Source: an uncultured Thermoguttaceae bacterium (GTDB taxonomy: Bacteria > Planctomycetota > Planctomycetia > Pirellulales > Thermoguttaceae). Taken from it: DNA of 64,000 bases. The position numbers and the translations under genes are program-made. Numbering within the stretch: the first letter of the stretch is position 1; every line of letters begins with the position of its first letter. Shown one piece after another: positions 54,753 to 64,000 of this stretch. The notes under the pieces were generated by a model. The model was not told the origin of the DNA. It saw only the letters and a list, made by a program, of their open reading frames with translations, and did no database searches. Location: NCBI GenBank assembly GCA_938084835.1, contig CALKER010000006.1, positions 682,001 through 746,000 of the forward strand, given 5' to 3'.

Positions 54753-55487
54753 ATGTCTGATGATGCTGCCCGGCTGTCGCGTCGCCAACTGTTAGGAACC
54801 GGAACTAGCGTGGGTTGTGCTTGGGTCCTTTCGTCACGGGTTCTGGAAGCGGGTTTGTTCGGGATGCAACAAAAGGGAGGTTCTCAAATGGCTTTCACTC
54901 AACCGCCGCTACCGTATGCTATGAATGCGTTGGTTCCGTATTTGTCGGAGGAGCAGATTCAGTTTCACTACGGACGGCACCATGCAGCTTACTTCCGTAA
55001 TCTGAATGCCTTGGTGGAAGGCAAGCCAGAAGCAGAAATGTCGCTTCGCGAGGTTGTAAAGAAAAGTAGTGGGTCGGTCTTCAACAATGCAGGTCAGGCG
55101 TGGAACCACACGTTTTATTGGCATTGTATGTCCCCATCTGGAGGGGGAGAGCCCAAAGGAGAGTTGGCGGCCGCGATCGATCGGGATTTTGGGAGCTTTC
55201 AGCAATTTCGGAAGGCCTTTTCGGATGCCGCTGTCACCCTCTTCGGAAGTGGGTGGGCCTGGTTGGCATCAGATGCGGACGGCAAGCTGAGCATAATGGC
55301 TCTATCCAATGCCGACACACCCCTTCGGTATGAGAAAGAGCCCATTTTGACAATCGATGTGTGGGAGCACGCGTATTACATTGATTACCGCAATGAGCGA
55401 GCCCGATTTGTGGAAGGCTTTTGGTCGGTTGTCAATTGGGACTTTGCTCTGGCCCGTTTTAAAGGGCGCACCGGGCCAGAATGGTAG
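54753..55487 (+). CDS. sodB: Fe-superoxide dismutase with Tat-like leader and internal start
   Basis: Superoxide dismutase of the Fe/Mn fold. Metal ligands are visible as His in FHYGRHH, His in QAWNHTFYWHCM and Asp/His in VWEHAYY; GQAWNHTFYW and ALSNADTP favour iron. From the ATG at 54753 (AAAGGAGG upstream) the protein has 244 residues with a twin-arginine-like leader (LSRRQLLGTG plus a hydrophobic stretch). A second in-frame ATG at 54888 (Met46) has its own AAAAGGGAGG seven bases upstream, and MAFTQPPLPY aligns with the usual cytoplasmic SodB N-terminus. Two products, one exported and one cytosolic, are likely. Confidence 0.93.
   Translation: MSDDAARLSRRQLLGTGTSVGCAWVLSSRVLEAGLFGMQQKGGSQMAFTQPPLPYAMNALVPYLSEEQIQFHYGRHHAAYFRNLNALVEGKPEAEMSLREVVKKSSGSVFNNAGQAWNHTFYWHCMSPSGGGEPKGELAAAIDRDFGSFQQFRKAFSDAAVTLFGSGWAWLASDADGKLSIMALSNADTPLRYEKEPILTIDVWEHAYYIDYRNERARFVEGFWSVVNWDFALARFKGRTGPEW
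54871..54890 (+). promoter_or_regulatory. Internal ribosome binding site and start within sod gene
   Basis: AAAAGGGAGG at 54871-54880 lies seven bases before the in-frame ATG at 54888. It would give a leaderless dismutase of 199 residues. Confidence 0.75.
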
Positions 55488-56369
55488 GTCTCCAAAAAGA
55501 ACAGCCCTTTATTGAGGGTGGAGGACCCGGTGCACATTGGCGAGGCTGCTTTGTTTTCTTTGGAAAATTTGGCGGCAGATGGACTTCCCGTTTACCCTCG
55601 AAGGGGCTAAACTACTTTAGGGTTATGCCGCACGAGGTTACCCAAGGGGTCCACCGTTTTAGTACCGTCAGAATCCGACATCACCATACTGAATTCGCCG
55701 AGATTTCCAGATTTCAATGAGCTGTCCGTTGCTCGCACGACCCGCCGTTTCGTTCGGTCTGATTATCCGGTCCCCGTAGGGGGATCGGATGGAGAAAAAT
55801 GTGGGAATGAATGGCGGGTCCTGGGGGCAAACGATTTAGCCTAGTGCCAATAAACAACAAAGAACCCCTCAGGGCCAGAATTTTCCTGAGGGGTTTTTAT
55901 TTGGCGGGCGCCCAAGCTCCACACGTTGTGGTAAGTTCGATTGCTCGATTGACTCCTATGCATTTCCTCCCTTGCATATGCACAAGTCACATTTTTCGAC
56001 TTAAATGACGAACATGGTGATATTTGTATTTTAATTGCCGGCGATATGTTGTTGGCACAGCGATGATTTCGGTAGTTAAGCTTGCTGCTGGTAACAAGTC
56101 GCAGATTTCGGTCCTACCAATTTGCGGATGTCCTCAAGAACCGTATTCTTCACAATTCGGAGATTTCCTGAAGCACCGTATTCTTCCGGCAGGCTGATAG
56201 GCTGGACCGGAGATGAGTGCCTGTAACGAAAAAAACACGTTGCCCGTTGACATTGGGTAGCAAAACACTGTCTCCATTCGATGCATTCGGCAAACGGGCC
56301 AAGGCGATTTGAGGTCCTTAAGGTTTCCTTGGCGGTGGAAGTAGACCAGACCATTTTGGGAGCTGCCAC
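55488..56369. other. 882-base region between superoxide dismutase and cimA
   Basis: No gene supported. It contains a strong plus-strand terminator at 55863, 375 bases after the dismutase stop, which implies a long 3' UTR or a short non-coding transcript ending there. Near 56110-56180 the phrase CCGTATTCTTC recurs twice. Confidence 0.5.
55863..55898 (+). terminator. Strong rho-independent terminator
   Basis: An 11-bp perfect stem (AACCCCTCAGG 55863-55873 with CCTGAGGGGTT 55885-55895), an 11-base loop and five T (55894-55898). Confidence 0.92.
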
Positions 56370-58085
56370 GTGGAGATGCAAAAGCTTAATCCCGACGGGA
56401 GTTCCGGGAAGAGTTGGGGGGAAATCGACTCCAAACCGCGCCGAATTTATGTTTACGATACCACTCTCCGCGACGGGGCGCAGGCGGAGGGGGTGAGTTT
56501 TTCTCTACGGGATAAGCTTCTTATCACGAAGAGGCTGATTGCCTTAGGATTCGACTACGTAGAGGGGGGATACCCAGCATCGAACGATAAAGATTATCAG
56601 TATTTTCACCATATTAGGGAATTACCGCATGGTGCTACTCAGATTGTCGCGTTCGGGATGACACGCCGGAAGAATGTGCACGTGGAAGACGATCCCGCGC
56701 TGCGGACGCTCTTGGCGTGTCAATTGGGACTTGTAACGATTGTGGGCAAAGCTTCGGCATTTCAGGTGGCCCGGGTCCTCCAGACTACGCTGGACGAAAA
56801 TTTGAACATGGTGGGCGACACGATTTCTTATTTGCGCAAGCATGGATGCCGGGTATTCTTTGATGCGGAACACTTTTTCGATGGTTGGAAGGAGGATCCC
56901 GGTTACTCTTGGGAGGTGCTCCGTACCGCTGCAGAAGCGGGAGCGGAGACCGTGATTCTGTGCGACACAAACGGGGGGAGTCTTCCGGAGGAAGTCGCGC
57001 AAATTACAGCCGAGGTGGTAAGCCGGCTTCCCGTCCCAGTTGGAATTCATTGCCACAATGATGGTGACTTGGCCGTGGCCAACACTTTAGCCGCGGTCGA
57101 TGCCGGGGCGGTCCAAGTACAAGGAACCATCAACGGAATCGGAGAGCGTTGTGGCAATGCTGATTTGATTTCCGTGGTGGCCAATCTGGCGTTCAAAAAG
57201 CGGAATCGGTACTCGGTTCTATCTTTCGAAGCAATTCGCCAGTTCACGGACTTGTCGCGGTTTGTTTATGAGGTCGGAAATTTAAACTTCCGGCCACAGC
57301 AGCCGTTTGTGGGTAAAAGTGCATTCGCCCATAAAGGAGGAATGCATGTTAGTGGGGTGAATCGGGATACTCGAGCCTACGAACACATCGATCCGGCTTG
57401 GGTGGGAAATGAGCGACGGATTTTGGTGAGCGAGCTGTCGGGCCGGTCAAACATAATAGCGCGGATACGTAAATATAACTTACAAAACGAAGACATACTG
57501 GCAGAAAAGATTCTGGCGGCCGTGGTGGCTAAGGAGGCCGAGGGGTACCAGTTTGAGGCTGCCGATGGATCTTTTGATCTTTTGGTTCGGCGCTGCGCGG
57601 GACTTTTTCGTCCTCACTTCCGCAGGCTTAATTATCATGTAGACATACGTCCAGATTTCGTGGAGGGATTGCGTACCGAAGCCACCGTGGAATTGGAGGT
57701 TGATGGCGAAGTGGAGCATGTGGTTGCCAAGGGTGACGGTCCCGTTGACGCCCTGGATCGAGCTTTTCGAAAAGCCCTTCTCAAAAAGTATCCAAATTTG
57801 GCCACCATGAATCTCGTGGATTACAAAGTGCGGGTGATTAACTTCGAAGCACATACTGCAGCTCGGGTACGCGTACTGATCGAGAGTCAAGATCAAGATG
57901 AGGTATGGGGCACGGTGGGAGTTAGTGAAAACATCATCGAAGCAAGCTTACTTGCGCTTATGGAGAGTTATGAATACAAGCTCTCCAAAGACGAAGATCG
58001 TACAAAAAATGGTGGTACCTCGGGCGGGGAATCTCAAGAGCTTGCCGAGACCGTAAGTCCCTCCTCGCCTGCGGAGACCGGTTAA
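56370..58085 (+). CDS. cimA: Citramalate synthase-like protein (alpha-IPM synthase family)
   Basis: A 571-residue protein of the DRE-TIM metallolyase family, closest in my judgement to (R)-citramalate synthase, which makes citramalate from pyruvate and acetyl-CoA towards isoleucine. The TIM barrel starts [18 protein letters not shown] and has [28 protein letters not shown] and the metal-site [12 protein letters not shown], plus a C-terminal regulatory (LeuA dimer) domain from about residue 410. The tail after about 545 is low complexity. Start: GTG at 56370 with GGGAG seven bases upstream, or the ATG at 56376. Confidence 0.9.
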   Translation: MEMQKLNPDGSSGKSWGEIDSKPRRIYVYDTTLRDGAQAEGVSFSLRDKLLITKRLIALGFDYVEGGYPASNDKDYQYFHHIRELPHGATQIVAFGMTRRKNVHVEDDPALRTLLACQLGLVTIVGKASAFQVARVLQTTLDENLNMVGDTISYLRKHGCRVFFDAEHFFDGWKEDPGYSWEVLRTAAEAGAETVILCDTNGGSLPEEVAQITAEVVSRLPVPVGIHCHNDGDLAVANTLAAVDAGAVQVQGTINGIGERCGNADLISVVANLAFKKRNRYSVLSFEAIRQFTDLSRFVYEVGNLNFRPQQPFVGKSAFAHKGGMHVSGVNRDTRAYEHIDPAWVGNERRILVSELSGRSNIIARIRKYNLQNEDILAEKILAAVVAKEAEGYQFEAADGSFDLLVRRCAGLFRPHFRRLNYHVDIRPDFVEGLRTEATVELEVDGEVEHVVAKGDGPVDALDRAFRKALLKKYPNLATMNLVDYKVRVINFEAHTAARVRVLIESQDQDEVWGTVGVSENIIEASLLALMESYEYKLSKDEDRTKNGGTSGGESQELAETVSPSSPAETG

Positions 58086-58363
58086 GGTCGGGCCATGTGA
58101 CTGGCGGCACTCAGGGAAGGTGATATGAGGTAATTCCGGATGCGGAAGCTTTTGGTTGCCGCTGTGCTTCCTGTGTCCAATCGCCCAAGTGGCATGGGCC
58201 AGTTCTATAAGTCCTCGGAAACTTACGCCAAAGCAGGCTCGAGGAGTGGCGGCGGGTTTGAACCCCGGTTTTTGGTTTCATCACGTGGATCACGGGGTGT
58301 TTCGCAACCAGCTTGCAGGTGAGGCGTGGAGCATTAGTTGAACTTGGATAATTGGGTGCGTCG

Positions 58364-61300
58364 ATGGCACGGGAACTTCCCAAAGTTTACGAGCATAAAT
58401 CGGTGGAGCTGCGCTGGTATCACTTCTGGGAGGAGCGCGGATATTTCCATAGCACACCCAACCCGCAAAAGAAGCCGTACACGATCGTCATTCCCCCACC
58501 GAATGTCACGGGTGCGCTTCACTTGGGACATGCTTTAAACAACACGCTCCAGGACATTTTGATCCGTCGCAAACGGATGGAAGGCTACGAGACATTGTGG
58601 GTTCCGGGTACAGACCATGCGGGGATTGCCACCCAGGCTGTGGTGGAGCGACGCATTTGGCAGGAGGAGCGCAAAACCCGTCATGACCTTGGCCGCCGCG
58701 AGCTGGTGCGGCGGATCTGGGCGTGGAAGGATGAATACGAAAATCGCATTCTCTCGCAACTGAAGCAGATGGGCTGCAGTTGCGACTGGGCTCGGACTCG
58801 ATTTACGCTGGATCCTATTTGTACGCGAGCTGTTCGTCACACTTTTTTCCGACTATTCAAGGACGGGCTTATTTATCGCGGAAAGCGACTTGTTAATTGG
58901 GACACGACGCTGCAGACGGTGGTCAGCGACGATGAAGTGTTCCATGAGGCGGTTCCAGGTCACTTCTGGTATTTCCGCTATCCGGTCATTGATCCACGTC
59001 CGGGCGAGCCTGCCTATGTAGTGATTGCCACCACCCGGCCGGAGACGATGCTGGGAGACACCGCGGTGGCGGTTCATCCCTTTCCGGCGCGTGCGCTGGA
59101 GGAGGCGATCGCCGATCTGGAGAAACGCATGAATAAAGCGACTGGCAAGGAGCGGGCCGAGTTGGAAGCGGAGGTGGCGGAGTTAAAGCGGCGTCAACGT
59201 GAGCTATTGCCCGAACTTATCCGCTTGCGGGACATGGCGGCCGACGGCCGTCGGATACTATTACCTTTGGTCAACAGAGAAATTCCTCTGATTTTGGACG
59301 AGTGGGCTAAGCCCGAGCTGGGATCCGGATGCGTGAAAATTACCCCCGCCCATGATCCCAATGATTATGAGGTGGGTCGGCGGCACCAACTTCCCATGAT
59401 CAATATCCTCAACCCAGACGGCACTTTAAATGAAAATGCCGGCCGCTATGCAGGTCAAAGCATTTTGGAGGCCCGGGAGAATGTCGTACGCGATATGGAG
59501 GCGCTGGGATTGCTTGAGCGGGTAGAGGATCGAATGATCGATTTGGCGCATTCCGACCGGTCCAAAACCCCCATCGAACCTATGCTCACCGACCAATGGT
59601 TTATCGCCATGAAAGATCTTGCGCAAATGGCGATGGATGCGGTAATAGATGGTCGGGTAAAAATCATCCCGGCACGTTATGCCAAAGGCTACCTTGACTG
59701 GTTGAGCGAAAAACGGGACTGGCCGATTAGTCGACAACTATGGTGGGGCCATCAGATTCCGATTTGGTACTGTCAAACCGCGACAGAGGCGGAAATTCGT
59801 AAGGCCCTCGCTGGGCGTGATGACGTCGTATGGAGGTGGGACACGGAGGGGCGTCAATGGTTAATTTGTGTTCGGGAAGGGGACTTAGCCGAAGACGCCA
59901 TCCCCGGGCATACACTTCGACGTGAGGAAGATGTGCTCGATACGTGGTTTAGCTCCGCGTTGTGGCCTCATTCCACGCTGGGGTGGCCCGACGATACACC
60001 AGAAATGCGTTATTACTATCCCACAAGTACCTTGGTAACCAGCCGGGATATCATCACTTTGTGGGTTGCGCGAATGGTCCTCGCCAGCCTCTATAACCTA
60101 GGCGAGGTCCCCTTCCATGACGTATACATTCATCCCAAAATCCTCGATGCTTACGGCGAAGGGATGTCCAAATCAAAGGGCAATGGTGTTGACCCGGTGG
60201 ATGTGATGGAGAAGTTCGGCGCCGATGCTCTGCGCTTTGCGTTGGCCTATTTGACCACGGAGACACAAGACATCCGGATGCCGGTTGATTTTGAGTGTCC
60301 GCATTGCCATCGCTTTCTGGAACAGACACGCGAAAATCGCGTCATGCCGCGGCTGCGATGCCCCCATTGCCACCGGGATTTTGCCACACAATGGGCGGAA
60401 AAACCCGAGGATAAAGCTTTGCCGCGGGCTTTGGTTGTGAGCGAGCGCTTCGAAGTGGCTCGCAACTTCTGCAATAAGTTATGGAACGCAGCACGCTTCA
60501 CTCTGATGAACCTTAAAGATTATGTGCCGGCTCCAGTGAAAGAGATGGAGCTTTGCTTGGAAGATCGGTGGATTCTCAGCCGGTTGGCGACGGTGACTAA
60601 CGAGGTCAGTAAAGCGCTGGATCAATATCGCTTCGGGGATGCTGCTCGAATCCTGTATGAGTTTTCTTGGGATGAATTTTGCAGCTTCTATTTGGAAATG
60701 GTGAAAACTCGTTTGCAGAACCCGGAGCGCCGTCCGGTGGCTCAGCGTGTGTTGGTGTGGGTGTTGGACAACCTTATGCGGTTGCTCCATCCTATGGTGC
60801 CTTTTGTCACGGAGGAAGTGTGGCAAAATCTAGGGGAGCTAGCCGCTGAGCGCGGGCTGGAGCGGCCGTTACGGGCGGCCGAAAGCGTGATGATTGCCCC
60901 TTGGCCGCAGGCAGATGGGCGATTCATAAACAAGGAGGTGGAATCCCAGTTTCGGGTTTTTCAGGAGGTATTGCGGGCGGTTCGCGAGATCCGCAGTCGG
61001 CACAATATCCCTCCGCGACAAGAGATTGCGTTTATAGTCCAGTGTGATGATCCTACAGCTGCGTTGCTCCGACCTATGGATGTTTATTTCGCCGCGATGG
61101 CTAAGGCTATTTTGGCAGCGGCCGGGCCGGATGTAAAAGCTCCCTCGGTGGCCGGCCATGTCGCTTTGCCGGGACTTGAGGTTTACGTCGATCTTGCCCA
61201 GGTTATCGATGTGGAGGCCGAAATTCGCCGCAAACGTCAGGAAATCGCGCGGCTGCAACAGATGATTGACAAAAAGAGGCAAAAGCTCGGCGATCCCCAG

Positions 61301-61426
61301 TTTTTGAACCGTGCCCCGGTTGCCGTGGTGGAGCGCGAGCAGGTAGGTCTTCGGCAGTTGGAAGAACAATACCAGCAAGCTCAGGCGGCCCTTGAGCGAC
61401 TCCTTGTGCAGGTCCGGACCTCATAA
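58364..61426 (+). CDS. valS: Valyl-tRNA synthetase with two insertions
   Basis: A class I synthetase charging tRNA-Val. Of 1020 residues, the HIGH site is HLGH (53-56), the KMSKS site is MSKSK (601-605), and the editing domain and C-terminal coiled coil (RRKRQEIARLQQMIDKK) are present. Two additions stand out: a charged helical segment in the editing domain (about 243-296, EEAIADLEKRMNKATGKERA) and a zinc-ribbon-like insertion after the KMSKS loop with Cys645, Cys648, Cys666 and Cys669. The ATG at 58364 gives a normal N-terminus. Its stop is 33 bases from the stop of the leftward ROK gene. Confidence 0.96.
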   Translation: MARELPKVYEHKSVELRWYHFWEERGYFHSTPNPQKKPYTIVIPPPNVTGALHLGHALNNTLQDILIRRKRMEGYETLWVPGTDHAGIATQAVVERRIWQEERKTRHDLGRRELVRRIWAWKDEYENRILSQLKQMGCSCDWARTRFTLDPICTRAVRHTFFRLFKDGLIYRGKRLVNWDTTLQTVVSDDEVFHEAVPGHFWYFRYPVIDPRPGEPAYVVIATTRPETMLGDTAVAVHPFPARALEEAIADLEKRMNKATGKERAELEAEVAELKRRQRELLPELIRLRDMAADGRRILLPLVNREIPLILDEWAKPELGSGCVKITPAHDPNDYEVGRRHQLPMINILNPDGTLNENAGRYAGQSILEARENVVRDMEALGLLERVEDRMIDLAHSDRSKTPIEPMLTDQWFIAMKDLAQMAMDAVIDGRVKIIPARYAKGYLDWLSEKRDWPISRQLWWGHQIPIWYCQTATEAEIRKALAGRDDVVWRWDTEGRQWLICVREGDLAEDAIPGHTLRREEDVLDTWFSSALWPHSTLGWPDDTPEMRYYYPTSTLVTSRDIITLWVARMVLASLYNLGEVPFHDVYIHPKILDAYGEGMSKSKGNGVDPVDVMEKFGADALRFALAYLTTETQDIRMPVDFECPHCHRFLEQTRENRVMPRLRCPHCHRDFATQWAEKPEDKALPRALVVSERFEVARNFCNKLWNAARFTLMNLKDYVPAPVKEMELCLEDRWILSRLATVTNEVSKALDQYRFGDAARILYEFSWDEFCSFYLEMVKTRLQNPERRPVAQRVLVWVLDNLMRLLHPMVPFVTEEVWQNLGELAAERGLERPLRAAESVMIAPWPQADGRFINKEVESQFRVFQEVLRAVREIRSRHNIPPRQEIAFIVQCDDPTAALLRPMDVYFAAMAKAILAAAGPDVKAPSVAGHVALPGLEVYVDLAQVIDVEAEIRRKRQEIARLQQMIDKKRQKLGDPQFLNRAPVAVVEREQVGLRQLEEQYQQAQAALERLLVQVRTS

Positions 61427-61459
61427 CACACAGGCTCGTGCGGGAGGCTGAAGAGACCG

Positions 61460-62842
61460 CTAGCATGTCACGTGGACGATGGCCGCCTTCCGGCGGTCGC
61501 ATCCGTTAAAAGCCTCCGGCAATTGCGGCGTGAGGATAAGATGATAGGCAATCTCGTGCGTGCGAAGATACTCTTCGCAACCAGGCCCAAGAACAACCTG
61601 GCCGGAATGCCCTATTCCCACAAAAAGTACGTCAGGTTTGGGATCACACACAAAGTATAACTCCTCCACCGAGATTAGGTGATTGCTCACTCCCAGGCGC
61701 CGGAGGAGCTTCTTTTTTCGTTTACGAACTTTGCCATTTGCCAGGATATAAACGTCGCGCGTATAACTCTTGTTCCCGATACGTACCACGCCGAAAGTGG
61801 GCACCTCCAAGGAGGGGTATTGTGGCTTAAAGAATTGAACGGCGCGGAAAGGCTTCAAGCCGGCATGTTGGGCCGCGAGAGCTACCGCACCTAAGACGAC
61901 AGCATCATCTCCCAACTGAGAGAGGACCACTTTGGTGTTGCCTCCGGCACCCGGTAATTTGTCCGCAGCTACAATTTCTTGAATTATAGGCATCATAAAG
62001 TCATGACACGCCTCAAGGACTCCGCCTCCCAAAATGATAACTTCTGGGTCCAGGAGATGACGGACCGTCAGACAAGCTGCCCCTAAGTATCGGGAAGCCT
62101 TTCGCACTACCTCCATGACCAGTGGATCGCCAGCGTCCAAGGCCGTCCTTAAGGTCTTCGACCGCAGCACTTCCTGCCCCTGAGCGATCATTTCCCCCAG
62201 CATAGATGGCTGTCCCTGGGATACTGCCTCGCGAATTTGCCTTTCCATGGCGGAACGACTGGCAATTGCTTCCAAGCATCCCCGATTCCCGCATCCGCAT
62301 AAGGGGCCGTCCAGCTCCATAACGATATGTCCCACTTCGCCTGCGGCTTTGCGTGCCCCTCGCCAGATCGTCCGTTTGCGAACAAAGCCGCCACCAATTC
62401 CTGTGCCCACGAAGATCCCGAAGACGCTTTGAGCCCCCTGTCCTGCCCCTAACCAGCATTCTCCGAAGGTTCCGAGGTTGCAGTCGTTTTCGACAACTAC
62501 GGGCACACCGAAATAACTTTCCAAGTACGGCCCAAGGGCGAATCGGCCCAAACCCATGTTCGGGGTAACCACCACCTCACCGCGCTTAAAATCGGTGACA
62601 CCGGGGACACCGGCCCCAATTCCCACAATCTCGCGAAGAGAGACCCCGGCCTTTTTTAGCAGTTCGTCCACAACGCTGCGAATGGCTAGAAGGATGGGTT
62701 CTGGCCCACTCTCCCGGGGAGTAGGCGTGCGCTTGGATTCCCGGATTTCTCCTCCAGCGGTGGCCAGGGTTGCTTGGATCTTAGTGCCGCCGATGTCGAT
62801 TCCCACGAAAAGGGCGTTTGATGTGCCACCTGACTTGGCCAT
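61460..62842 (-). CDS. ROK kinase fused to Mth938-like domain
   Basis: A 460-residue fusion. Residues 1-330 form a canonical ROK kinase: GIDIGGTKIQATL, GAGVPG, catalytic Asp120 in VENDCN, GTGIGGG, the zinc motif CGCGNRGCLE (Cys182, Cys184, Cys189) and IILGGGVLE. Residues from about 350 to the end match the Mth938/DUF498 pattern: FGVVRIGNKSYTRDVYIL, PDVLFVGIGHSG, a Leu-rich middle and the terminal AAIVHVTC. Mth938-domain proteins elsewhere are small and stand alone. ATG at 62840-62842 with GGAGAAGG upstream. Probable glucokinase/ROK sugar kinase with an added ligand or partner domain. Confidence 0.88.
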   Translation of the reverse strand: MAKSGGTSNALFVGIDIGGTKIQATLATAGGEIRESKRTPTPRESGPEPILLAIRSVVDELLKKAGVSLREIVGIGAGVPGVTDFKRGEVVVTPNMGLGRFALGPYLESYFGVPVVVENDCNLGTFGECWLGAGQGAQSVFGIFVGTGIGGGFVRKRTIWRGARKAAGEVGHIVMELDGPLCGCGNRGCLEAIASRSAMERQIREAVSQGQPSMLGEMIAQGQEVLRSKTLRTALDAGDPLVMEVVRKASRYLGAACLTVRHLLDPEVIILGGGVLEACHDFMMPIIQEIVAADKLPGAGGNTKVVLSQLGDDAVVLGAVALAAQHAGLKPFRAVQFFKPQYPSLEVPTFGVVRIGNKSYTRDVYILANGKVRKRKKKLLRRLGVSNHLISVEELYFVCDPKPDVLFVGIGHSGQVVLGPGCEEYLRTHEIAYHLILTPQLPEAFNGCDRRKAAIVHVTC

Positions 62843-63508
62843 AAAACCTTCTCCGTTAGCTCGAAACCTAAAGAAGACAAAGTTTCTTCCTCGACATGTG
62901 ATCGAGCGATTCGCAATTGCGAGATCAATGAACTTGATCTTGTCAAATCGCTGCCGTTTTTGATGAATTGTCTACTCGAGGAATGGGAGTTAGACAAGCG
63001 GCCAAAGCGAAGGTGAGGCAGAATTTGTAGGCGCCGGTCAAGCACAGTTTGATATAAGCCGGAAAAGTGTGCCGAGTGTTTTACGGACAAGTAAGCTCGA
63101 CCAGTAACCGCATACATAATCCGCCGAAACCGTAAACACTGCCACCGCCTCGGCCCGTAACGGCATCAGGGCGAGCGAGCCGCGCTCGACAAAGTTTGAA
63201 CGTAAGCCTAGCTCGGAGGAATAGCTTCAGGAAGAACCTAGCTGGGAAACGTCGTCCCCCGAAGCCTGTCCTTACGTGCTAATGACGGCCTTCTCGGCGC
63301 AGACTGTCGGGGTGAGAGGTCACGGAGGCGGCAGCCTCGAAAGCCCCTGGCCAACGTCGGCGAAGTTTCATCGCAAAACTTTCGGAGGTTTTGTCCTCCG
63401 AAGTTGGCTGCTGGTATTTGAAGTCCTCAAGAAAGCCGCTGTGGAGGAAATTTTTAAACCTGATCCTCTTGTGAGGAATTGGGTCAGGGCAAGATGATTT
63501 GGGGCTTT
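62843..63508. other. Intergenic region between ROK fusion and PEP carboxykinase
   Basis: A 666-base spacer between two leftward genes. It should contain the promoter of the ROK fusion gene and the end of the pckG transcript. I see no clear terminator or repeat. Confidence 0.45.
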
Positions 63509-64000
63509 TTACTCGGGCGGAAATTGGTCTGGTGCGATGTAATCACCAAATTTTGCGCGGGCTTCCAGCAACCGCTCCCGTTGTTGGGCCAAAATTTCAA
63601 ACACTTGCGGTGGCGCATCGGGTACATTTTCCCGGTGAAATCGCTCCACCCGGTCCAACTTGGCGAGATTTTCAGGCACACGGAGGGTGAACTGCTTGCG
63701 GTAGGCCTCCACTGTGTACTCCTTTCCCCTCACCTCGCGGAAGAGAAGTCGTAGGTCTTCGTATGTAGGAAGCAGACCCGTGGGACAACGGATCGCGGAC
63801 ATTTCTTTATGCACCCGACGTTCCATCCATTTTACCCACACATGCTTGTCCCGCACCTCGTTGACATATCCATGCTCATCACATAGGAAGTAATTGACGC
63901 CAAAAACGGCAGGAGGATGGACAAGTTTTTTCGCAAAATTCAAGTTGTTAGCAATGTAACGGCCCAAAGGAATGGAAACAAAATCTTGGATGCTCATCAA
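63509..64000 (-). CDS. pckG: Phosphoenolpyruvate carboxykinase (GTP), C-terminal part
   Basis: The visible 163 residues match the C-terminus of GTP-dependent PEP carboxykinase, which makes phosphoenolpyruvate from oxaloacetate in gluconeogenesis. Seen: FGVNYFLCDEHGYVN, KHVWVKWMERRVH, the PTGLLPTYEDL segment, KQFTLRVPENLAKLDRVERF and the final QQRERLLEARAKFGDY. The frame is open to the window edge, so the N-terminal and nucleotide-binding parts lie outside it. Identification rests on remembered family sequence and is good but not absolute. Confidence 0.82.
   Translation of the reverse strand: MMSIQDFVSIPLGRYIANNLNFAKKLVHPPAVFGVNYFLCDEHGYVNEVRDKHVWVKWMERRVHKEMSAIRCPTGLLPTYEDLRLLFREVRGKEYTVEAYRKQFTLRVPENLAKLDRVERFHRENVPDAPPQVFEILAQQRERLLEARAKFGDYIAPDQFPPE

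Noticed and set aside
58244..58270. GGGTTTGAACCCC patch resembling a tRNA T arm between cimA and valS
   Set aside because: The T stem is imperfect and no acceptor or anticodon stem can be formed upstream.

Overview
The window is chromosomal DNA from a bacterium that most resembles a planctomycete. The main evidence is two DUF1559 proteins with type IV-pilin-like N-termini, small Gly-Cys lipoproteins, a DUF1080/DUF2961 fusion, the rplY-pth-rpsF-ssb-rplI order, and low coding density (roughly 70% by my count). A Pirellulales/Thermogutta-like host is my inference, not proven. I see no phage, plasmid, insertion sequence, CRISPR array, rRNA or convincing tRNA.

Layout. 1-8.8 kb: 3' end of accA, a leftward dtd-cvpA pair, a KDPG-aldolase-like gene, holA, a large lipoprotein-like unknown, a zinc-motif-less ROK kinase and a DUF2905 membrane protein ending in a clear terminator. 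8.9-14.1 kb: a leftward cell-surface sugar cluster (gmhA-like isomerase, degenerate HldE-like protein, GT9 and GT4 glycosyltransferases) whose intergenic gaps share a repeated element. 14.1-22.7 kb: a 1.35-kb non-coding stretch, priA (leftward), nadD, a small unknown, a soluble histidine kinase and a ceramidase-fold secreted protein. 22.7-30.4 kb: trkH, aroB with an overlapping small gene, and the EF-P modification set: efp and epmA overlap on the minus strand, and epmB lies across a 1.6-kb gap on the plus strand.

30.4-48.9 kb is more accessory: two DUF1559 proteins, a lipoprotein, secreted unknowns, an MMPL/RND transporter translationally coupled to a membrane glycosyltransferase, a DUF1080-DUF2961 protein, a NarL-type two-component pair, an enolase-superfamily enzyme and a small CxxC membrane protein. 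50-53.7 kb is a ribosomal/replication cluster (rplY, pth, rpsF, ssb, rplI). 54.7-64 kb holds an Fe-superoxide dismutase with a Tat-like leader and a second internal start, a citramalate-synthase-like gene, valS with two insertions, a ROK kinase fused to a Mth938-like domain, and the C-terminal part of a GTP-type PEP carboxykinase.

The strongest leads are the two-start superoxide dismutase, the HldE-like protein with both active sites altered, the ROK-Mth938 fusion, the complete beta-lysyl-EF-P set, a perfect 15-bp inverted repeat at 30.7 kb, and the element shared by the sugar-cluster gaps. I do not claim a wholly new multi-gene system.
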